Assembly (NCBI GenBank): GCA_014529385.2
Contig: CM043969.1
Location: forward strand, 11,740,648-11,804,647
Source: Adiantum capillus-veneris
Taxonomy: Eukaryota; Streptophyta; Polypodiopsida; Polypodiales; Pteridaceae
DNA: 64,000 nucleotides
Direction of reading: 5' to 3'
The notes under the pieces are model-generated. The model had not been told where the DNA came from, did not search any database, and saw only the letters and a program-made list of their open reading frames with translations. A program made the translations under genes and the position numbers. The stretch's first letter is position 1. Every line of letters begins with the position of its first letter. Shown here piece after piece: positions 22,863 through 34,164 of this stretch.

Positions 22863-23114
22863 TGTTAGGTTTAATGGCCATGTGGCCGACCACCCATCAC
22901 TAACTGCTACTAACCCTAAGTGTACAACTATACACTTGTCTGAGCCACTAACACTAAGTACAATGTGTATTATGCCTTAGTGCATAAGATAGAGAAGAAA
23001 GAAAGGGGACACACAGTACGTGTTGGCTTTCCCCCTCCAACCTGTGTGTGTGTGAGTGTGTGAGTGTGTGCGTGCATATTCCTCTTTCGTTGTGCTCTCA
23101 GCTCCTCCCCTTCA
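22863..23114 (+). repeat. 5' LTR of copia element 1
   Basis: 252 bp, TG...CA ends. It differs from the 3' LTR by scattered substitutions and a short insertion in the TG-rich part. Confidence 0.95.
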
Positions 23115-23116
23115 TC

Positions 23117-23128
23117 TGGTATCAGAGC
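23117..23128 (+). other. Primer-binding site, initiator tRNA-Met
   Basis: TGGTATCAGAGC, two bases after the LTR end; the standard plant copia primer site. Confidence 0.95.
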
Positions 23129-24258
23129 AGTTTTATTCCCGTAATTGTTTTCGCATATGTGCGCACTTTCAAGAGTGCAAACAAGATTCCGATTTCAGCA
23201 TCGGTGAATTCAGCTTTCTGAGAGAGTTTCCATTAGGTGTCCTGGTGTTTTACCCCCCTTTCAGAGTCATTCGAGCCATCGGAAATGGTTCAGGAGATAA
23301 ATTTTCAGCCCTCTTTTGGTAGTTTGTGCTGCAGAGCTTCCATAGCCAATTACAAGTACCATTGTTGCAGTCTCTTCTATCTACGAGAGCCCACGGCTCA
23401 TTTGCGAGTGTGTAGCCTCTTTCAAAGTGGCCTCATACACACACATAAGAGTGGGAGTTTGATGGGCATTGTCTTCTTTGACTATAGATACAAGTACATG
23501 TACAGGTACATAGAGCGGCGTGGTTAGCTTTCTCTGTGCTTCTCGTCCTTGATCTCGGCTTCGGCTATAGCATCGGCATTAACTCACAGGCTACAGGTTT
23601 TAGTGCTTGCGATACTCTGGTTCCAGTTGGAGCAGTTATTTATGCGTACATGCATATGTTGACACTTTTGACAATGTTTGAGCTCTTTTGACAGCAGTTT
23701 GACTCCTCGTAGGGATTTTTATTTGCATGCATATTCTTTTGACGCTTTTTTGAGCGTCCTAACAGTCTTGTACATCTTTGTGGATACTGCCATTGTAGGC
23801 TTTTGTGGAGCGATCTTTTGGTTAGTACGGCACTCCCGGCCATTTTGAGACTTGGTCCGGAAGATAGCCATTTCTGAGACTTGGCTATGTATTTTGCTGC
23901 ATAACCTACGTGGTTGAGGGTCGATAGCATGAGTTTTTCATTGATCTAGGGTATTCTCAAATGTGGAGATATCTTCCGTGATACTACAGGTAGCTGGAGC
24001 ATCCCTTACAAGGCCTTGCCATAGGACATGTATAGAGTGGTATAGGTGCTTTTGACGAGTTGGCGGTCTATGGTCAGTTTGACAGTTTATGCACCTCAGT
24101 TGGTCTCTATACAGTGTGCTTTTGAGAGGCATTTCCCTCTTTTATGCTTTGTAAGTGACATACTTAATCATTTTGTCTCATATTTTGTTTGACATAGTCC
24201 CAAATACAAAGGAGACTCTGCCGAATTTTTTCCGGAATCTTTTGGTAGTTTTGCCACC
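23129..24258 (+). other. Leader of copia element 1
   Basis: About 1.1 kb between primer site and gag ATG with no convincing gene; unusually long for a copia leader. Short frames at 23056-23527 look non-coding. Confidence 0.5.
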
Positions 24259-25083
24259 ATGTCTACTAGCAAAGACCGTGACATTTATGACATAAAGAAG
24301 TTTGATGGCACTAATTTTCATCTTTGGAAGAACCAAATGCATGATGTGCTTGTCCAAAAGAAGCAAAAGTTGCCTATTGCCTATGCGGCTAGAATTGAAG
24401 ATATGCACATGAATCAGTTTCAGTCGGAGGATCTTGATGAGCTATGCAGGTCTATGATTAGACTGCACCTTGGTGAGTCGGTGTACTTTTCAATGTTAGA
24501 ATGTGAGACTACTCATGCTTTATGGAAGAAATTATGTCACACTTATGAAAAGGATACGACTAGCAATAAGGTTTTCCTGATGCAAAAACTTTTCAACCTT
24601 TGTATGAAGGAGTCAGCTATTGTTGCCAACCATATCAGTGATTTTGATTCTCTTTCTATCTAGATTCGTGCACAGTGTATGACCATTGATGATGAGATGA
24701 AAGCAATATTTTTTCTTTGTTTGTTGCCACCCTCTTGGGATATCTTTTGCACAGCTATTAGTAACTTTGCTCCCAATGGTATGCTAAACTACGATGACGT
24801 TACTAGTGCACTTTTGTCAGAGGAGATGCGTCAGAAGACCATGACTAGCTCGCATCATGGCGAAGCTCATTATGTGCAAAGGGATGATAAGCAATGTAAG
24901 GGCCATTCTTCACAATATGAGTCCAAGAAAGAGGGCAATAGAGATGCATCAAAGGATAGATCAAAGTCTTGTGGTCCTCGCAATGTTCAATGCCATTATT
25001 GTGATAAATTTGGTCACATAAAGAAGGATTGTTATGCTTGGAAGCATGACAAAGAGAAGGGCAAAGGTAAAGGCAAAGATTAA
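24259..25083 (+). pseudogene. gag: Copia element 1 gag
   Basis: Starts at ATG 24259. It has the copia gag N-terminus (F-D-G-T-N-F-H-L-W-K), the segment V-F-L-M-Q-K-L-F-N-L, and a CCHC knuckle CHYCDKFGHIKKDC near 24990-25035. An in-frame TAG (24661-24663) splits it and TAA 25081-25083 ends it, but the same frame carries on into protease. Gag packages element RNA in cytoplasmic particles. Confidence 0.9.
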
Positions 25084-26545
25084 GATGATAAAGAGGAGAA
25101 ACCAAAGAGTTCGGTTAAGATTGAAGAACTGAACATAGTTCATGATGACAGTAATGCGCAAGACATTAATATGTTGGCTGAAAACAATGATGTTTTTTCT
25201 GATGCACGAGAAACTCTATCTTTGCAGAGTTCTATGCGAGCTAAACTCCTTGTTAGTGGTGAAGTATCCCATACATGGATTCTTGATTTGGGTGCTTCAT
25301 TGCATGTCACACCTCATAGGCATTGGTTTACTACACACGAGGAAACCATTGGTTCTATACACTTGGTGACAATTACTCTTGTGACATTGTTGGCCTAGGT
25401 GATATTGCCATGGTTATGGAAAAATGGAGTGAACTTTATCATCCATAATGTGCGACATGTTCCAACCTTGACAGGCAATCTGATTTTGGTTGGATTTCTT
25501 GATGACTTGGGTTACAAAGTCACTTTTCATCAACAACAATCTTAGCGTGTTGCAAAGGGTCATCTTATTATAGCCCATGGTTCTAAATTTGGTTCACTTT
25601 ATCCTCTTTATGTATTTGATAAAAACATTTTTCTTTCTGTAACCGAGCTGTCAACCGTTGCTTTGTGGCATAGACGGTCAAAGAAGGGAATGGAGACACT
25701 CTCTTGTTTGGGCTACTTACCGTATTTGTCGTTTTTTTTTTTCCCTTTTGTGAGCACTGTCAATATGGAAAGCAAACACAGACACATTGTACACATTCTT
25801 TTGAAAAAGAAAGAAAACCCTTATAGCTTGTGCACAGTGATTTATGTGGGCCTATGCCTTCTAAATCCCATGGTAATGCGTCCTATTATGTTACAATCAT
25901 TGATGGTGTAACACGGCATGTTTGGGTCTACGCCATGAAGTCTAAAGATGAGACCTTTTCTTGCTTCAGGAGGTTCTATCGAGTGTGGAAACTCGATCTG
26001 AACCTAAGTCGAAAGCTTTGTGCTCAGACAATGGTGGAGAATATGTGTCCAAAGAGTTTACAGATTTCTGTTCAAGTAGGTGAATTAAGTGTGATTTTAC
26101 AGCTCCTAATACCCCTGCACAAAATGGTGTTGCAGAACGAATGAATAGGACCATCCAAGAGTGGATTATGTCTATGCTATCACAGGATAATTTACCGCAA
26201 GCGTTTTAGACTGAAGCATTATACACAGTCGTGTATTTGATCAATAGATCACCACATGCTTCATTCAAGTTTCATGTACCTTTGGAGTTATGGTGGTCAG
26301 GACATAGATTGTCTTATGAAAAACTTTGTACATTTGACTGTGAAGCTTATGCACATGTACCCAAGGATTTGCGTGCTAAGCTAGATCTTAAGTCTAGGAA
26401 ATGCATCTTCATTGGCTATGGTGTAGATGGTCAATTTGGCTATCGTTTATGGGATCCGAAAAGTCGATCAGTGATCCATAGTAGTGATGTTGTCTTTAAC
26501 GAGACTAAGATGTATAGACAACCAGTGAAAGAGGTTGAGTTTTAG
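25084..26545 (+). pseudogene. Copia element 1 protease and integrase
   Basis: The protease core reads W-I-L-D-L-G-A-S near 25280 where the family has D-S-G-A-S, so the catalytic neighbourhood is altered. Frame is lost near 25370. Integrase pieces follow: L-H-S-D-L-C-G-P (25830), an N-G-V-A-E-R-M-N-R-like segment (about 26120-26150), and the C-terminal block ending in F-I-G-Y-G-V-D-G and V-V-F-N-E (26400-26510). Several shifts and stops are present, so it is not functional. Confidence 0.88.
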
Positions 26546-26683
26546 AAAGTGTCATTTTTCGATGTATCACCTCCTGTCCAGACATCTCTCGAGCCACTTA
26601 CTACACATGATAGTACAAGTTCTGATCAGCCGCCATAGAGATCTCAAAGAGTCTGACATCTGCCAGAACGTTTTGTTCTAGGC

Positions 26684-27530
26684 GTGGATTTTGTTTTGCC
26701 GACAGGTAGTTGTGAGCCTTCTTGTTACAAAGAGGCTATGCTAGCCAATGATAAGGTTCAGTGGGCACTTGCTATGAAAAGGGAGTTGTCCAGTATTGCA
26801 AAGAACAAAACATGGGAACTTGTTCCATTGCCAAAAGGTAGGAAAGCATTGCCTTGTAAATGGGTTTACAAGAAGAAGATTAACAATTACAAATCTCGTT
26901 TAGTGGCCAAAGGTTTCAAGCAAGAATATGGTGCCGATTTCCAGGAAATCTTTTCTCCAGTGATCAAGATGACCACACTGAGTATGCTACTTGCTTTGGT
27001 TGCCACTGAAGATATGGAGCTTGATCAAATGGATGTCATTACCGCTTTCTTACATGGTGATCTTGAGGAAGATATTTATGTGCAGCAACCTGAAGGGTTT
27101 GTGCTAAAGGGCAAGGAACATTTGGTCTGTAAGCTTTGAAAAGTCTCTATGGAGCTTGAAGCAATCATCCAGACAATGGTATCAAAAGTTTGATGCATTT
27201 ATGCGTTTCCTAGGCTATAAGTGTAGTAATGAGAATCTATGTATTTACGTGAAAAGACAACCCAATGGACATCTTATTATGCTTATCCTTTATGTAGATG
27301 ACATGCTTGTTGCTAGGTCATTCCAAGAAGGACATTGCTGACTTGAAAAACAAGCTAAAAAGTCAATTTGACATGAAAGATTTGGGTGAAGCCAATCACA
27401 TTTTGGGTATGCACATTACTCGTGACCGTAAGAAGATATTGTTGTACCTTTCCAAAAAGAATATGTGCACAAGGTTCTTGATCGTTTCAACATGCAGAAG
27501 GGGAAGGCTTTGAGTACTCCATTGCTTGCA
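26684..27530 (+). pseudogene. Copia element 1 reverse transcriptase
   Basis: Motifs in order: K-W-V-Y-K, S-R-L-V-A-K-G-F, E-I-F-S-P-V, M-D-V-I-T-A-F-L-H-G, then after shifts near 27139-27160 S-R-Q-W-Y-Q-K-F-D and the catalytic Y-V-D-D (27283-27312). Split over three frames. It would have copied element RNA to cDNA inside the particle. Confidence 0.9.
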
Positions 27531-27849
27531 TATTTGAAACTTAGCAAGAAGACTGTCCCAAATTTGCTGAGGAAAAATCTACGATTGCTAAGGTTCCTTA
27601 TGCTTCAGTTTGTGGCAGTCTCATGTATGCCATGATGTCTACAAGACGTGACATTGCACATGCAGTGGGAATTGTCAGCAAATTTATGTCTAACCCTGGT
27701 AAAAAGCATTGGGATGTTTTCAAGCCAATTCTCAGATAACTGAGTGACACTGCAGATAGATGATTATGCTATGATCGTGGAGAGTCATCCATTCAAGGAT
27801 TTGTAGATAGTGATTATGCAGGTTGTGTTGACAGTCTTGAATTGACAAT

Positions 27850-28251
27850 AGGTTGGATTTACACATTTTTCGGTTCTATTATTTCTTGGAGATCCGTTCT
27901 TCAAGACAATACATCCATTCCTACCACACAGAGGCAGAGTATGTTGCATTGAGTGAGGCATGCAAAGAAGCTATTTGGCTTGCTCGCCTAGTGAAAGATC
28001 TTGGATTGGAGCAGCGTACACTAGTTCTTCATTGTGATAGTCAGAGCTCTATTGCCTTGGCTAACAATCTAGTGTTTCATTCCAGAATGAAACACATTGA
28101 TGTGCGTTATCACTTCAATCGTGAATGCCTAGCAAAGAAGAGCCTTGATTTAGTGAAGATTCCTATGTTAGAGAACACAGTGGATGCACTCACTAAAAGT
28201 CTCTCCAGTCATCACTTTCAGCACTATCGTAAGTTGATGGGCATTGGGTGA
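27850..28251 (+). pseudogene. Copia element 1 RNase H
   Basis: Copia-type RNase H end: T-E-A-E-Y-V-A-L-S-E-A, H-C-D-S-Q-S-S-I-A-L-A, and H-I-D-V-R-Y-H-F. The upstream part is broken near 27740-27850. Stop is followed by a purine-rich AAGTGGGAGAA tract (28296-28306) just before the 3' LTR, the plus-strand primer. Confidence 0.9.
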
Positions 28252-28306
28252 AGTGTGGTTCTCTTCCATTCTTATGGTCTCCCACATTGTCCATCAAGTG
28301 GGAGAA

Positions 28307-28569
28307 TGTTAGGTTTAATGGTCATGTGACTGACTGCCCATCACTAACTGCTACTACCCTAAGTATTCAGCTATACACTTGTGTGAGCCACTAACACTAA
28401 GTACAATGTGTATTGTGCCTTAGTGCATAAGATAGAGAAGAAAGAAAGGTGGCACACAGTACGTGTTGGCTCTCCCCCTCCACCCTGTGTGTGTGGCTAT
28501 GGTGGTGTGTATGTGTGAGTGTGTGCGTGCATATTCCTCTTCTGTTGTGCTCCTAGATCCTCCCCTTCA
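28307..28569 (+). repeat. 3' LTR of copia element 1
   Basis: 263 bp, same ends as the 5' copy, preceded by the polypurine tract and followed by the GTATA duplication. Confidence 0.95.
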
Positions 28570-29115
28570 GTATACACATGGCATGAGCATCACACACCAA
28601 TGATTTGGCTGCATTTGGGTCGACATGGCTACAAGATTCAACATGTTACAATTTCAAAGAAATTACGTACTTCTCTCAAAGTCGAGCTAGGAGTGATTCC
28701 CTTAATGAACAAAGCACATGGGTTTCATGTTTCCAAAGTATTGAGGAGGCATGTTTAGTGTCATGGTGGTCGGAGGCTCGGAACACTCAAATGTTAAAGA
28801 GGGATAGATGGAGTACGTTTAATAGGTAGTTTTGTGAGGCTGCGTCGACATGTTTCCAGAGTGTTGAGGAGGCATGTTTAGTGTCAAGATGTTTGGACGT
28901 TCGGAAGACTCGGAAGTTGTTCAAACGGAAAAATCAACCGCATTTCAAAGGGGGTCAAGTGACGACCGAATGCAGCAGCTTTCAGAGAAAAATGCGCATT
29001 TCTCTCAGAGGCAAGCGAGGAGTGGTTTTCACTGCCAACGGAGAACATGGATTGCTTGTTTCCAAGGTGTTAAAGAGCGACAGATGGAGTGCGTTTCAAA
29101 GAGATTTGAGTCTAC
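28570..29115. repeat. Satellite array, middle block
   Basis: Continuation of the satellite interrupted by copia element 1. The GAGTG(A/G)TT landmark falls near 28689 and 29017, with a shortened unit between them starting near 28848. Confidence 0.85.
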
Positions 29116-29490
29116 CTTTTTCTATGGATATTACTTATCAAACTTTCTTGCTGAATAGTAAACGACATTTTTACCAATTTGTGTAAGGGCTAGTATTTGC
29201 GTGTAAAAACTTGTTCATTTGTATAAAGGTGGGATCAAACTCAACCATACGTATGCTAAGTTGTTCTAATAGTGGAGACTTTTTCAAGTCAAAATTTGAA
29301 TGTGGATGGTGATGCTTATAGAATAAGTAAGTTTAGTGTATGCAACATGTTTCAAGTGTAAGTATGCTATGTCTATGTGGTGCTCCAAGTGATGAGTGAA
29401 TTATTTGTAGCTTTGTCTAACGTAAAGAAGGTGATTGATGTTAATGCTGATGAATTTCCTTATCTGAAGTGACCATTGTCCTCTTGTAAT
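29116..29490. other. Unassigned spacer
   Basis: AT-rich, not satellite-like, no gene. Confidence 0.35.
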
Positions 29491-29633
29491 TGTTAAGTAT
29501 GGAGCTTGATTTACCCTTGTAATTTTTTGTGTGGTAAAAGCGCACTTTTGTAAGGCCCCCATTATGAGGAGAAGCCATCGTGCGTGAAGGAAAATCACTC
29601 GTCAGAAGCCCCCAAGACTTTTTTTTTCCCCTG

Positions 29634-29760
29634 GCCGGAATATTATGGCCGGACGGCGGCCGAAAAGTGGTCGGAAAACAACCGTCGGTTGGCCGGTGGC
29701 CGGTAGTCAATGGCCGGTGGCCGGTGGTCGGAAGTCAATGGCCGGTGGTCGGTGGACGAA
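29634..29760. repeat. GGCCGGT minisatellite in the LTR
   Basis: Repeated GGCCGGTGGCCGGT blocks separated by AGTCAAT spacers, period about 28 bp. Also present in the 3' LTR (about 33775-33890). Strikingly GC-rich against its surroundings. Confidence 0.85.
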
Positions 29761-29888
29761 TTGAAAAGCGGACTTGTCTTCTCAAGGGTGTCCACACATG
29801 GGCAGATTGGAGGGTCCGATTTGGACTTATCTACACAAGGGCGGCTACACATGGCTGCCTCTCATGAGAGAGGGCAGCCCTTTTGGCC

Positions 29889-29896
29889 TATAAAAG
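29889..29896 (+). promoter_or_regulatory. TATA box of copia element 2 LTR
   Basis: TATAAAAG, conserved in the 3' LTR at 34018-34025. It is the likely start-site signal for genomic RNA, with transcription beginning about 30 bases downstream. Confidence 0.75.
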
Positions 29897-30084
29897 GAGG
29901 CCATTTCTACACACATTTCATAGTGTGAAGTTGATGCAACAAGGTGAGTGTGAGGTGGTGAGAGTGAAGCAAGGCGGGAGCTCCATTAAGGGTATAATCC
30001 CTTTGTAAACTACTTCTTGTTTTGAAGAAGAGTGGCTGCTTTCCCATGGACATAGCCCACATTGGGTGAACCACGTATATCGTG

Positions 30085-30131
<47 letters not shown>

Positions 30132-30218
30132 CTATAATCTCATATGTATGTAAATCTGTCTCTCTCCATTAAGTAATCTACTCTATTATCTATTTAGCTA
30201 CGTCTTATTTCCTACAAC

Positions 30219-30230
30219 TGGTATCAGAGC
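30219..30230 (+). other. Primer-binding site, initiator tRNA-Met
   Basis: TGGTATCAGAGC two bases after the LTR end. Confidence 0.95.
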
Positions 30231-30289
30231 AAGGTTTACTCGTAGCTAAGTTATCTCAAGGAAAGGATTCCTTGAATTGAGTGGGAGTT

Positions 30290-31033
30290 ATGGCGGAGGA
30301 AGAGAAGCTCAAGATTGAGAAGTTCAACGGCAAAAACTACCAACATTGAAAGATACAAATTGAAGACTATCTCTACCAGAAGGACCTCTATTTGCCCCTA
30401 GGCGGTCTTGCAAAGAAGCCCGCAATGATGGCAGATGAAGCATGGATTGTCCTTGATCGAAAGGCACTAGGAACAATCCGATTAAGCTTGGCATCAATGG
30501 TGGCCTTCAATGTTTCGGAGATGAAGACCACGGAGGACTTGATGAAGTCACTTGACGACTTCTACGAGAAACCATCGGTATCCAATAAGGTATTTCTTAT
30601 GAAGCGCTTGTTCAATCTAAAGATGGCAGAGAATGGTTCAGTTGCAAAACACCTAAATGACTTTAACACAAACATAAGTCAACTTCGATCGGTGAAAATC
30701 AATTTCGATGACGAAGTGCGAGCTCTCCTCATACTATCATCTCTACCGGATAGTTGGGACAGCCTTGTGATGGCTGTAAGTAATTCTATTTCTGGCACAA
30801 ATACACTTAAGTTTGATGATGTTGTGGGTGTTCTCCTAAGCGAGGAAATACGAAGGAGAAGCACAGGAGAATCATCAAGTGTTGCACTGTCAGTGGAAAC
30901 AAGAGGAAGGCCTAAGGAGAGGTTCAAAAACCAAAAGGGTCGTGATCGCTCAAGGCGGAGCAAGTCATGCACAAAGTCAGTTCTTGAATGTTGGAACTGC
31001 GGCAAGAAGGGCCACGTCAAGAAGGATTGCTAG
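30290..31033 (+). pseudogene. gag: Copia element 2 gag
   Basis: ATG at 30290 opens M-A-E-E-E-K-L-K-I-E-K-F-N-G. A TGA at 30347-30349 stands where the family has Trp (N-Y-x-x-W-K), and TAG 31031-31033 stands just after the knuckle CWNCGKKGHVKKDC. Both stops fit single G-to-A changes in Trp codons. Otherwise the gag is complete, with V-F-L-M-K-R-L-F-N-L and the S-L-P-D-S-W-D block. Confidence 0.92.
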
Positions 31034-32247
31034 TCCAAGAAGAAGAAGGAGACAGAGTCTCAAGACAGCAAGCCAACATCGGAGGCCAATGTGGCAGGTA
31101 AAGTAGAGCAAGATGCTCTAATTTTCTCATTAGATAATGTTTCTAATTCCTGGATAGTAGATTCCGGGGCTTCATTCCATGCGACACCACACAAGCAACA
31201 TTTCCAAGACTACACCAAAGGTAATTTTGGATATGTATACTTGGGAGATGATGAAGCTTGTGAGATTGTCGGCAAAGGTACAGTTTTTGTCAAAACTGCT
31301 AACGGAAATGAATGGAAGCTTAAAGATGTTAGTCATGTTCCTTCTCTTCACAAAAATTTGATCTCTATAGGACAATTGGACAATGAAGGTCACAACATTG
31401 CATTCGGAAACAAACGGTGGAAGATCTCAAAAGGATCTTTGTGGTTGCCAAGGGAGAAAAGGTCGGTACACTTTACTTGTGTACTGTTATCATGCAACCT
31501 TCAGCTTGTGCAGCAACTACAGAAGGTGATAGTGCGGTGTGGCACTATCGGATTGGGCATATGAGTGCCAAAGGAATGCAAATCCTTCAAGCAAAGAAGC
31601 TTCTACCAGGTTTGAAAGAAGTGGACTTAGAGTTCTGTGAAGATTTTGTTTATGGTAAACAAAAGAGGGTAAAATTTCAAAAATCGGGAAATGAAAGTAA
31701 AAATAATAAACTTGAGTTGGTTCATTCTGATGTTTGGGGTCCTGCAAGAGCACCATCACTTGGTGGCTCATTGTACTATGTAACATTCATAGACGATGCG
31801 ACTAGAAAAACATGGTTTTATGTCATGAAGAATAAATCCGATGTATTTTCCATATTTCAAAGGTGGAAAGCCTTTGTGGAGAATGAAACAGGTACCAAGG
31901 TTAAATGCCTCAGATCGGACAATGGAGGCGAATATTGCAGCCAAGCTTTTGAAAGCTTTTGTGCTAGCAATGGCATTCGGAGGCAAAGGACAACCCCAAG
32001 GACACCTAAACAAAATGGAATTTCGGAAAGGATGAACAGGACAATCATGGAGCGAGCACGAAGAATGCGGCTACATGCAGGCCTACCGCTTGAGCTTTGG
32101 GCGGAAGCTGTAAGTACGTCTGTGTACTTAATCAATCGGTCACCCTCAACGACATTGGATGGGGGAGTTCCAGAAGAGGCATGGACAGGTAAACCGGTGA
32201 ATTATGCATTCTCAAAGTGTTTGGGTGTGAGGCTTTCATGCACATAG
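31034..32247 (+). pseudogene. Copia element 2 protease and integrase
   Basis: The protease keeps the active-site W-I-V-D-S-G-A-S (about 31151-31175). A frameshift near 31440 leads into integrase: the zinc-binding H-x-x-x-G-H-M segment (31540-31565), then the catalytic core with V-H-S-D-V-W-G-P, R-S-D-N-G-G-E-Y and N-G-I-S-E-R-M-N-R, i.e. D, D and E present. The frame shifts again near 32218. Confidence 0.92.
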
Positions 32248-33265
32248 ATAGAAGCCTAAGATCAAAGCTAGATGCAAAATCCAAAAAGTGTTTCTTCATT
32301 GGCTATGGAGAAGGTGACTTTGGGTATCGCCTATGGAATCCTGAAGATGGTAAAATCTTAAGCAGTAGGGATGTAATTTTTAACAAACAAAATATGTACA
32401 AAGATTACTTGGAAAGAAAACAAACAAAAGAAACAGGTGATGAGTACATGGAGCTTGAGGACGGTGAAGACTCAAGGATTGCAAACGGTGACAATGTGCA
32501 ACAACGTGAGGAGCCTCAACCTATTCCCCGAAGATCTACAAGAGAAAGTAGACCTCCAGAAAGGTTTGTTCCTTCCTTCAACCATCTCTTCATCTCAGAT
32601 TATGGAGAGCCGGAATCATACGAAGAAGCTATGCAACATGAATCCAGAGAAGAATGGACGAAGAGCATGCAAGTGGAGATGGACTCACTACATCGCAACC
32701 AAACATGGGAGTTGGTTGAGTTGCCTAAAGGTAAGCGGGCACTTCAAAACAAATGGGTGTACAAGGTGAAGGAAGAAGAAGGTGGGAAGAAAAGGTACAA
32801 GTCTAGGCTTGTGGTAAAAGGGTTTTCTCAAAAGAAAGGTATTGACTTCAATGAAATATTTTCTCCTGTTGTAAAAATGAACTCAATTAGGCTTGTCTTA
32901 AGCCTTGTGGCTGCTCATGATCTAAATCTCGAGCAAATGGATGTAAATACGGCATTCCCTCACGGTGACTTAGAGGAGGAAATCTACATGCTTCAACCAA
33001 AGGGGTATGAAGTAAAAGGTAAAGAGAAAATGGTTTGCAGATTAAAGAAGAGCTTGTATGGTTTAAAGCAAGCATCAAGACAATGGTACTTGAAGTTTGA
33101 TCGATGGATGTTGGATCATGGATTCACAAGATGCAACTCGGATCACTGCGTCTACACGAAGAATTTGGGAGATGGGAAATTCATGATCCTAATGTTGTAT
33201 GTTGATGACATGTTGATTGCAAGTGCTAACATGCAGGACATCAACGACCTAAAAGAGGAGAGGCA
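32217..33265 (+). pseudogene. Copia element 2 integrase end and reverse transcriptase
   Basis: Begins with the F-G-C-E-A-F and F-I-G-Y-G block, then RT motifs N-K-W-V-Y-K, S-R-L-V-V-K-G-F, E-I-F-S-P-V-V, M-D-V-N-T-A-F, S-L-Y-G-L-K-Q-A-S-R-Q-W-Y and the catalytic L-M-L-Y-V-D-D-M-L (33195-33225). After I-N-D-L-K it jumps to RNase H sequence, so the RT thumb and the start of RNase H are deleted. Confidence 0.92.
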
Positions 33266-33559
33266 AGCAAAGAAATTATGTGGCTTCACAGATTCTTAGA
33301 AGAGCTTGGATTCAAACAAGACAATTGTGTATTGTACAGTGATAGCCAAAGCGCTATCCATCTTGCGAAGAACTCAACCTTTCATTCAAGGACAAAGCAC
33401 ATTGAGGTGAGATATCACTTCATACGCACTCTTTTGGAAGAGGGACAGCTAAAGCTAGGAAAGGTGCATACAAGTGAAAATCCTGCAGACATGTTTACAA
33501 AGGTGGTCAACAAGGAGAAGTTGATCTTTTGCTCATCTTCAATCGGCATTCAAGGATAA
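33266..33559 (+). pseudogene. Copia element 2 RNase H, truncated
   Basis: Only the distal part remains: W-L-x-R-F-L-E-E-L-G, Y-S-D-S-Q-S-A-I-H-L-A-K-N, H-I-E-V-R-Y-H-F-I-R and the N-P-A-D-M-F-T-K end. It is joined to RT by the deletion near 33256-33265. Confidence 0.9.
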
Positions 33560-33621
33560 GAAGCCAGAATGGAAAGCAGTCTCACAGGTTTGGTTTGGAG
33601 ATCAGTCTCCAAGTGGGAGAT

Positions 33622-34156
33622 TGTTAAGTATGGAGCCTGATTTACCCTTGTAATTTTATGTGTGGTAAAAGCGCACTTTTGTAAGGCCCCCATTATGAAG
33701 AGAAGCCATTGTGCGTAAAGGAAAATCACTCGTCAGAAGCCCCCAACACTTTTTTTTCCCTCGCCGGAATATTATGGCCGAACGGCGGCCGAAAAGTGGT
33801 CGGAAAACAACCGTCGGTTGGCCGGTGGCCGGTAGTCAATGGCCGGTGGCCGGTGGTCGGAAGTCAATGGCCGGTGGCCGGTGGCCAAATTGAAAAGCGG
33901 ACTTGTCTTCTCAAGGGCGTCCACACATGGGCAGATTGGAGGGTCCGATTTGGACTTATCTACACAAGGGCAGCTACACATGGCTGCCTCTCATGAGAGA
34001 GGGCAGCCCTTTTGGCCTATAAAAGGAGGCCATTTCTACACACATTTCATAGTGTGAAGTTGATGCAACAAGGTGAGTGTGAGGTGGTGAGAGTGAAGCA
34101 AGGCGGGAGCTCCATTAAGGGTATAATCCCTTTGTAAACTACTTCTTGTTTTGAAG
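33622..34156 (+). repeat. 3' LTR of copia element 2, truncated
   Basis: 535 bp match the first three quarters of the 726-bp 5' LTR and stop at TTTTGAAG. The last 190 bp or so, including the CT run, are missing. Most differences from the 5' LTR are transitions. Confidence 0.92.
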
Positions 34157-34164
34157 TACTAAAG

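Larger units (their letters stand above)
22863..28569 (+). mobile_element. Ty1/copia element 1, nested in the satellite
   Basis: LTRs at 22863-23114 and 28307-28569 begin TGTTAGG and end TTCA. The element is flanked by a perfect 5-bp duplication GTATA (22858-22862 and 28570-28574). Removing it restores the satellite phrase GGATCTCGTATA-CACATGGC seen uninterrupted near 21985. Initiator tRNA-Met primer site at 23117. The coding order gag, protease, integrase, RT, RNase H is the copia order. All domains are present but riddled with stops and shifts. Confidence 0.95.
29491..30216 (+). repeat. 5' LTR of copia element 2
   Basis: 726 bp, begins TGTTAAGTATGG and ends TTCCTACA. It contains a GC-rich minisatellite (29634-29760), a TATA box and a (CT)n run (30090-30128). 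Confidence 0.93.
29491..34156 (+). mobile_element. Ty1/copia element 2, internally deleted
   Basis: 5' LTR 29491-30216, primer site 30219, gag to RNase H, polypurine tract near 33611, and a 3' LTR from 33622 that breaks off at 34156 against satellite sequence. The RT-RNase H junction has lost a segment near 33256. A different family from copia element 1: longer LTRs with a TATA box and a GC-rich repeat, and unrelated LTR sequence. No target duplication is visible because the right end is gone. Confidence 0.93.

Noticed and set aside
23056-23527. Short frames in the leader of copia element 1
   Set aside because: Less than 100 codons, no domain, and no gag-like motif.
29580-29928. Frames in the copia element 2 LTR, repeated near 33709-34057
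   Set aside because: They recur only because the LTR is repeated; they run through the GC-rich minisatellite and carry no domain.
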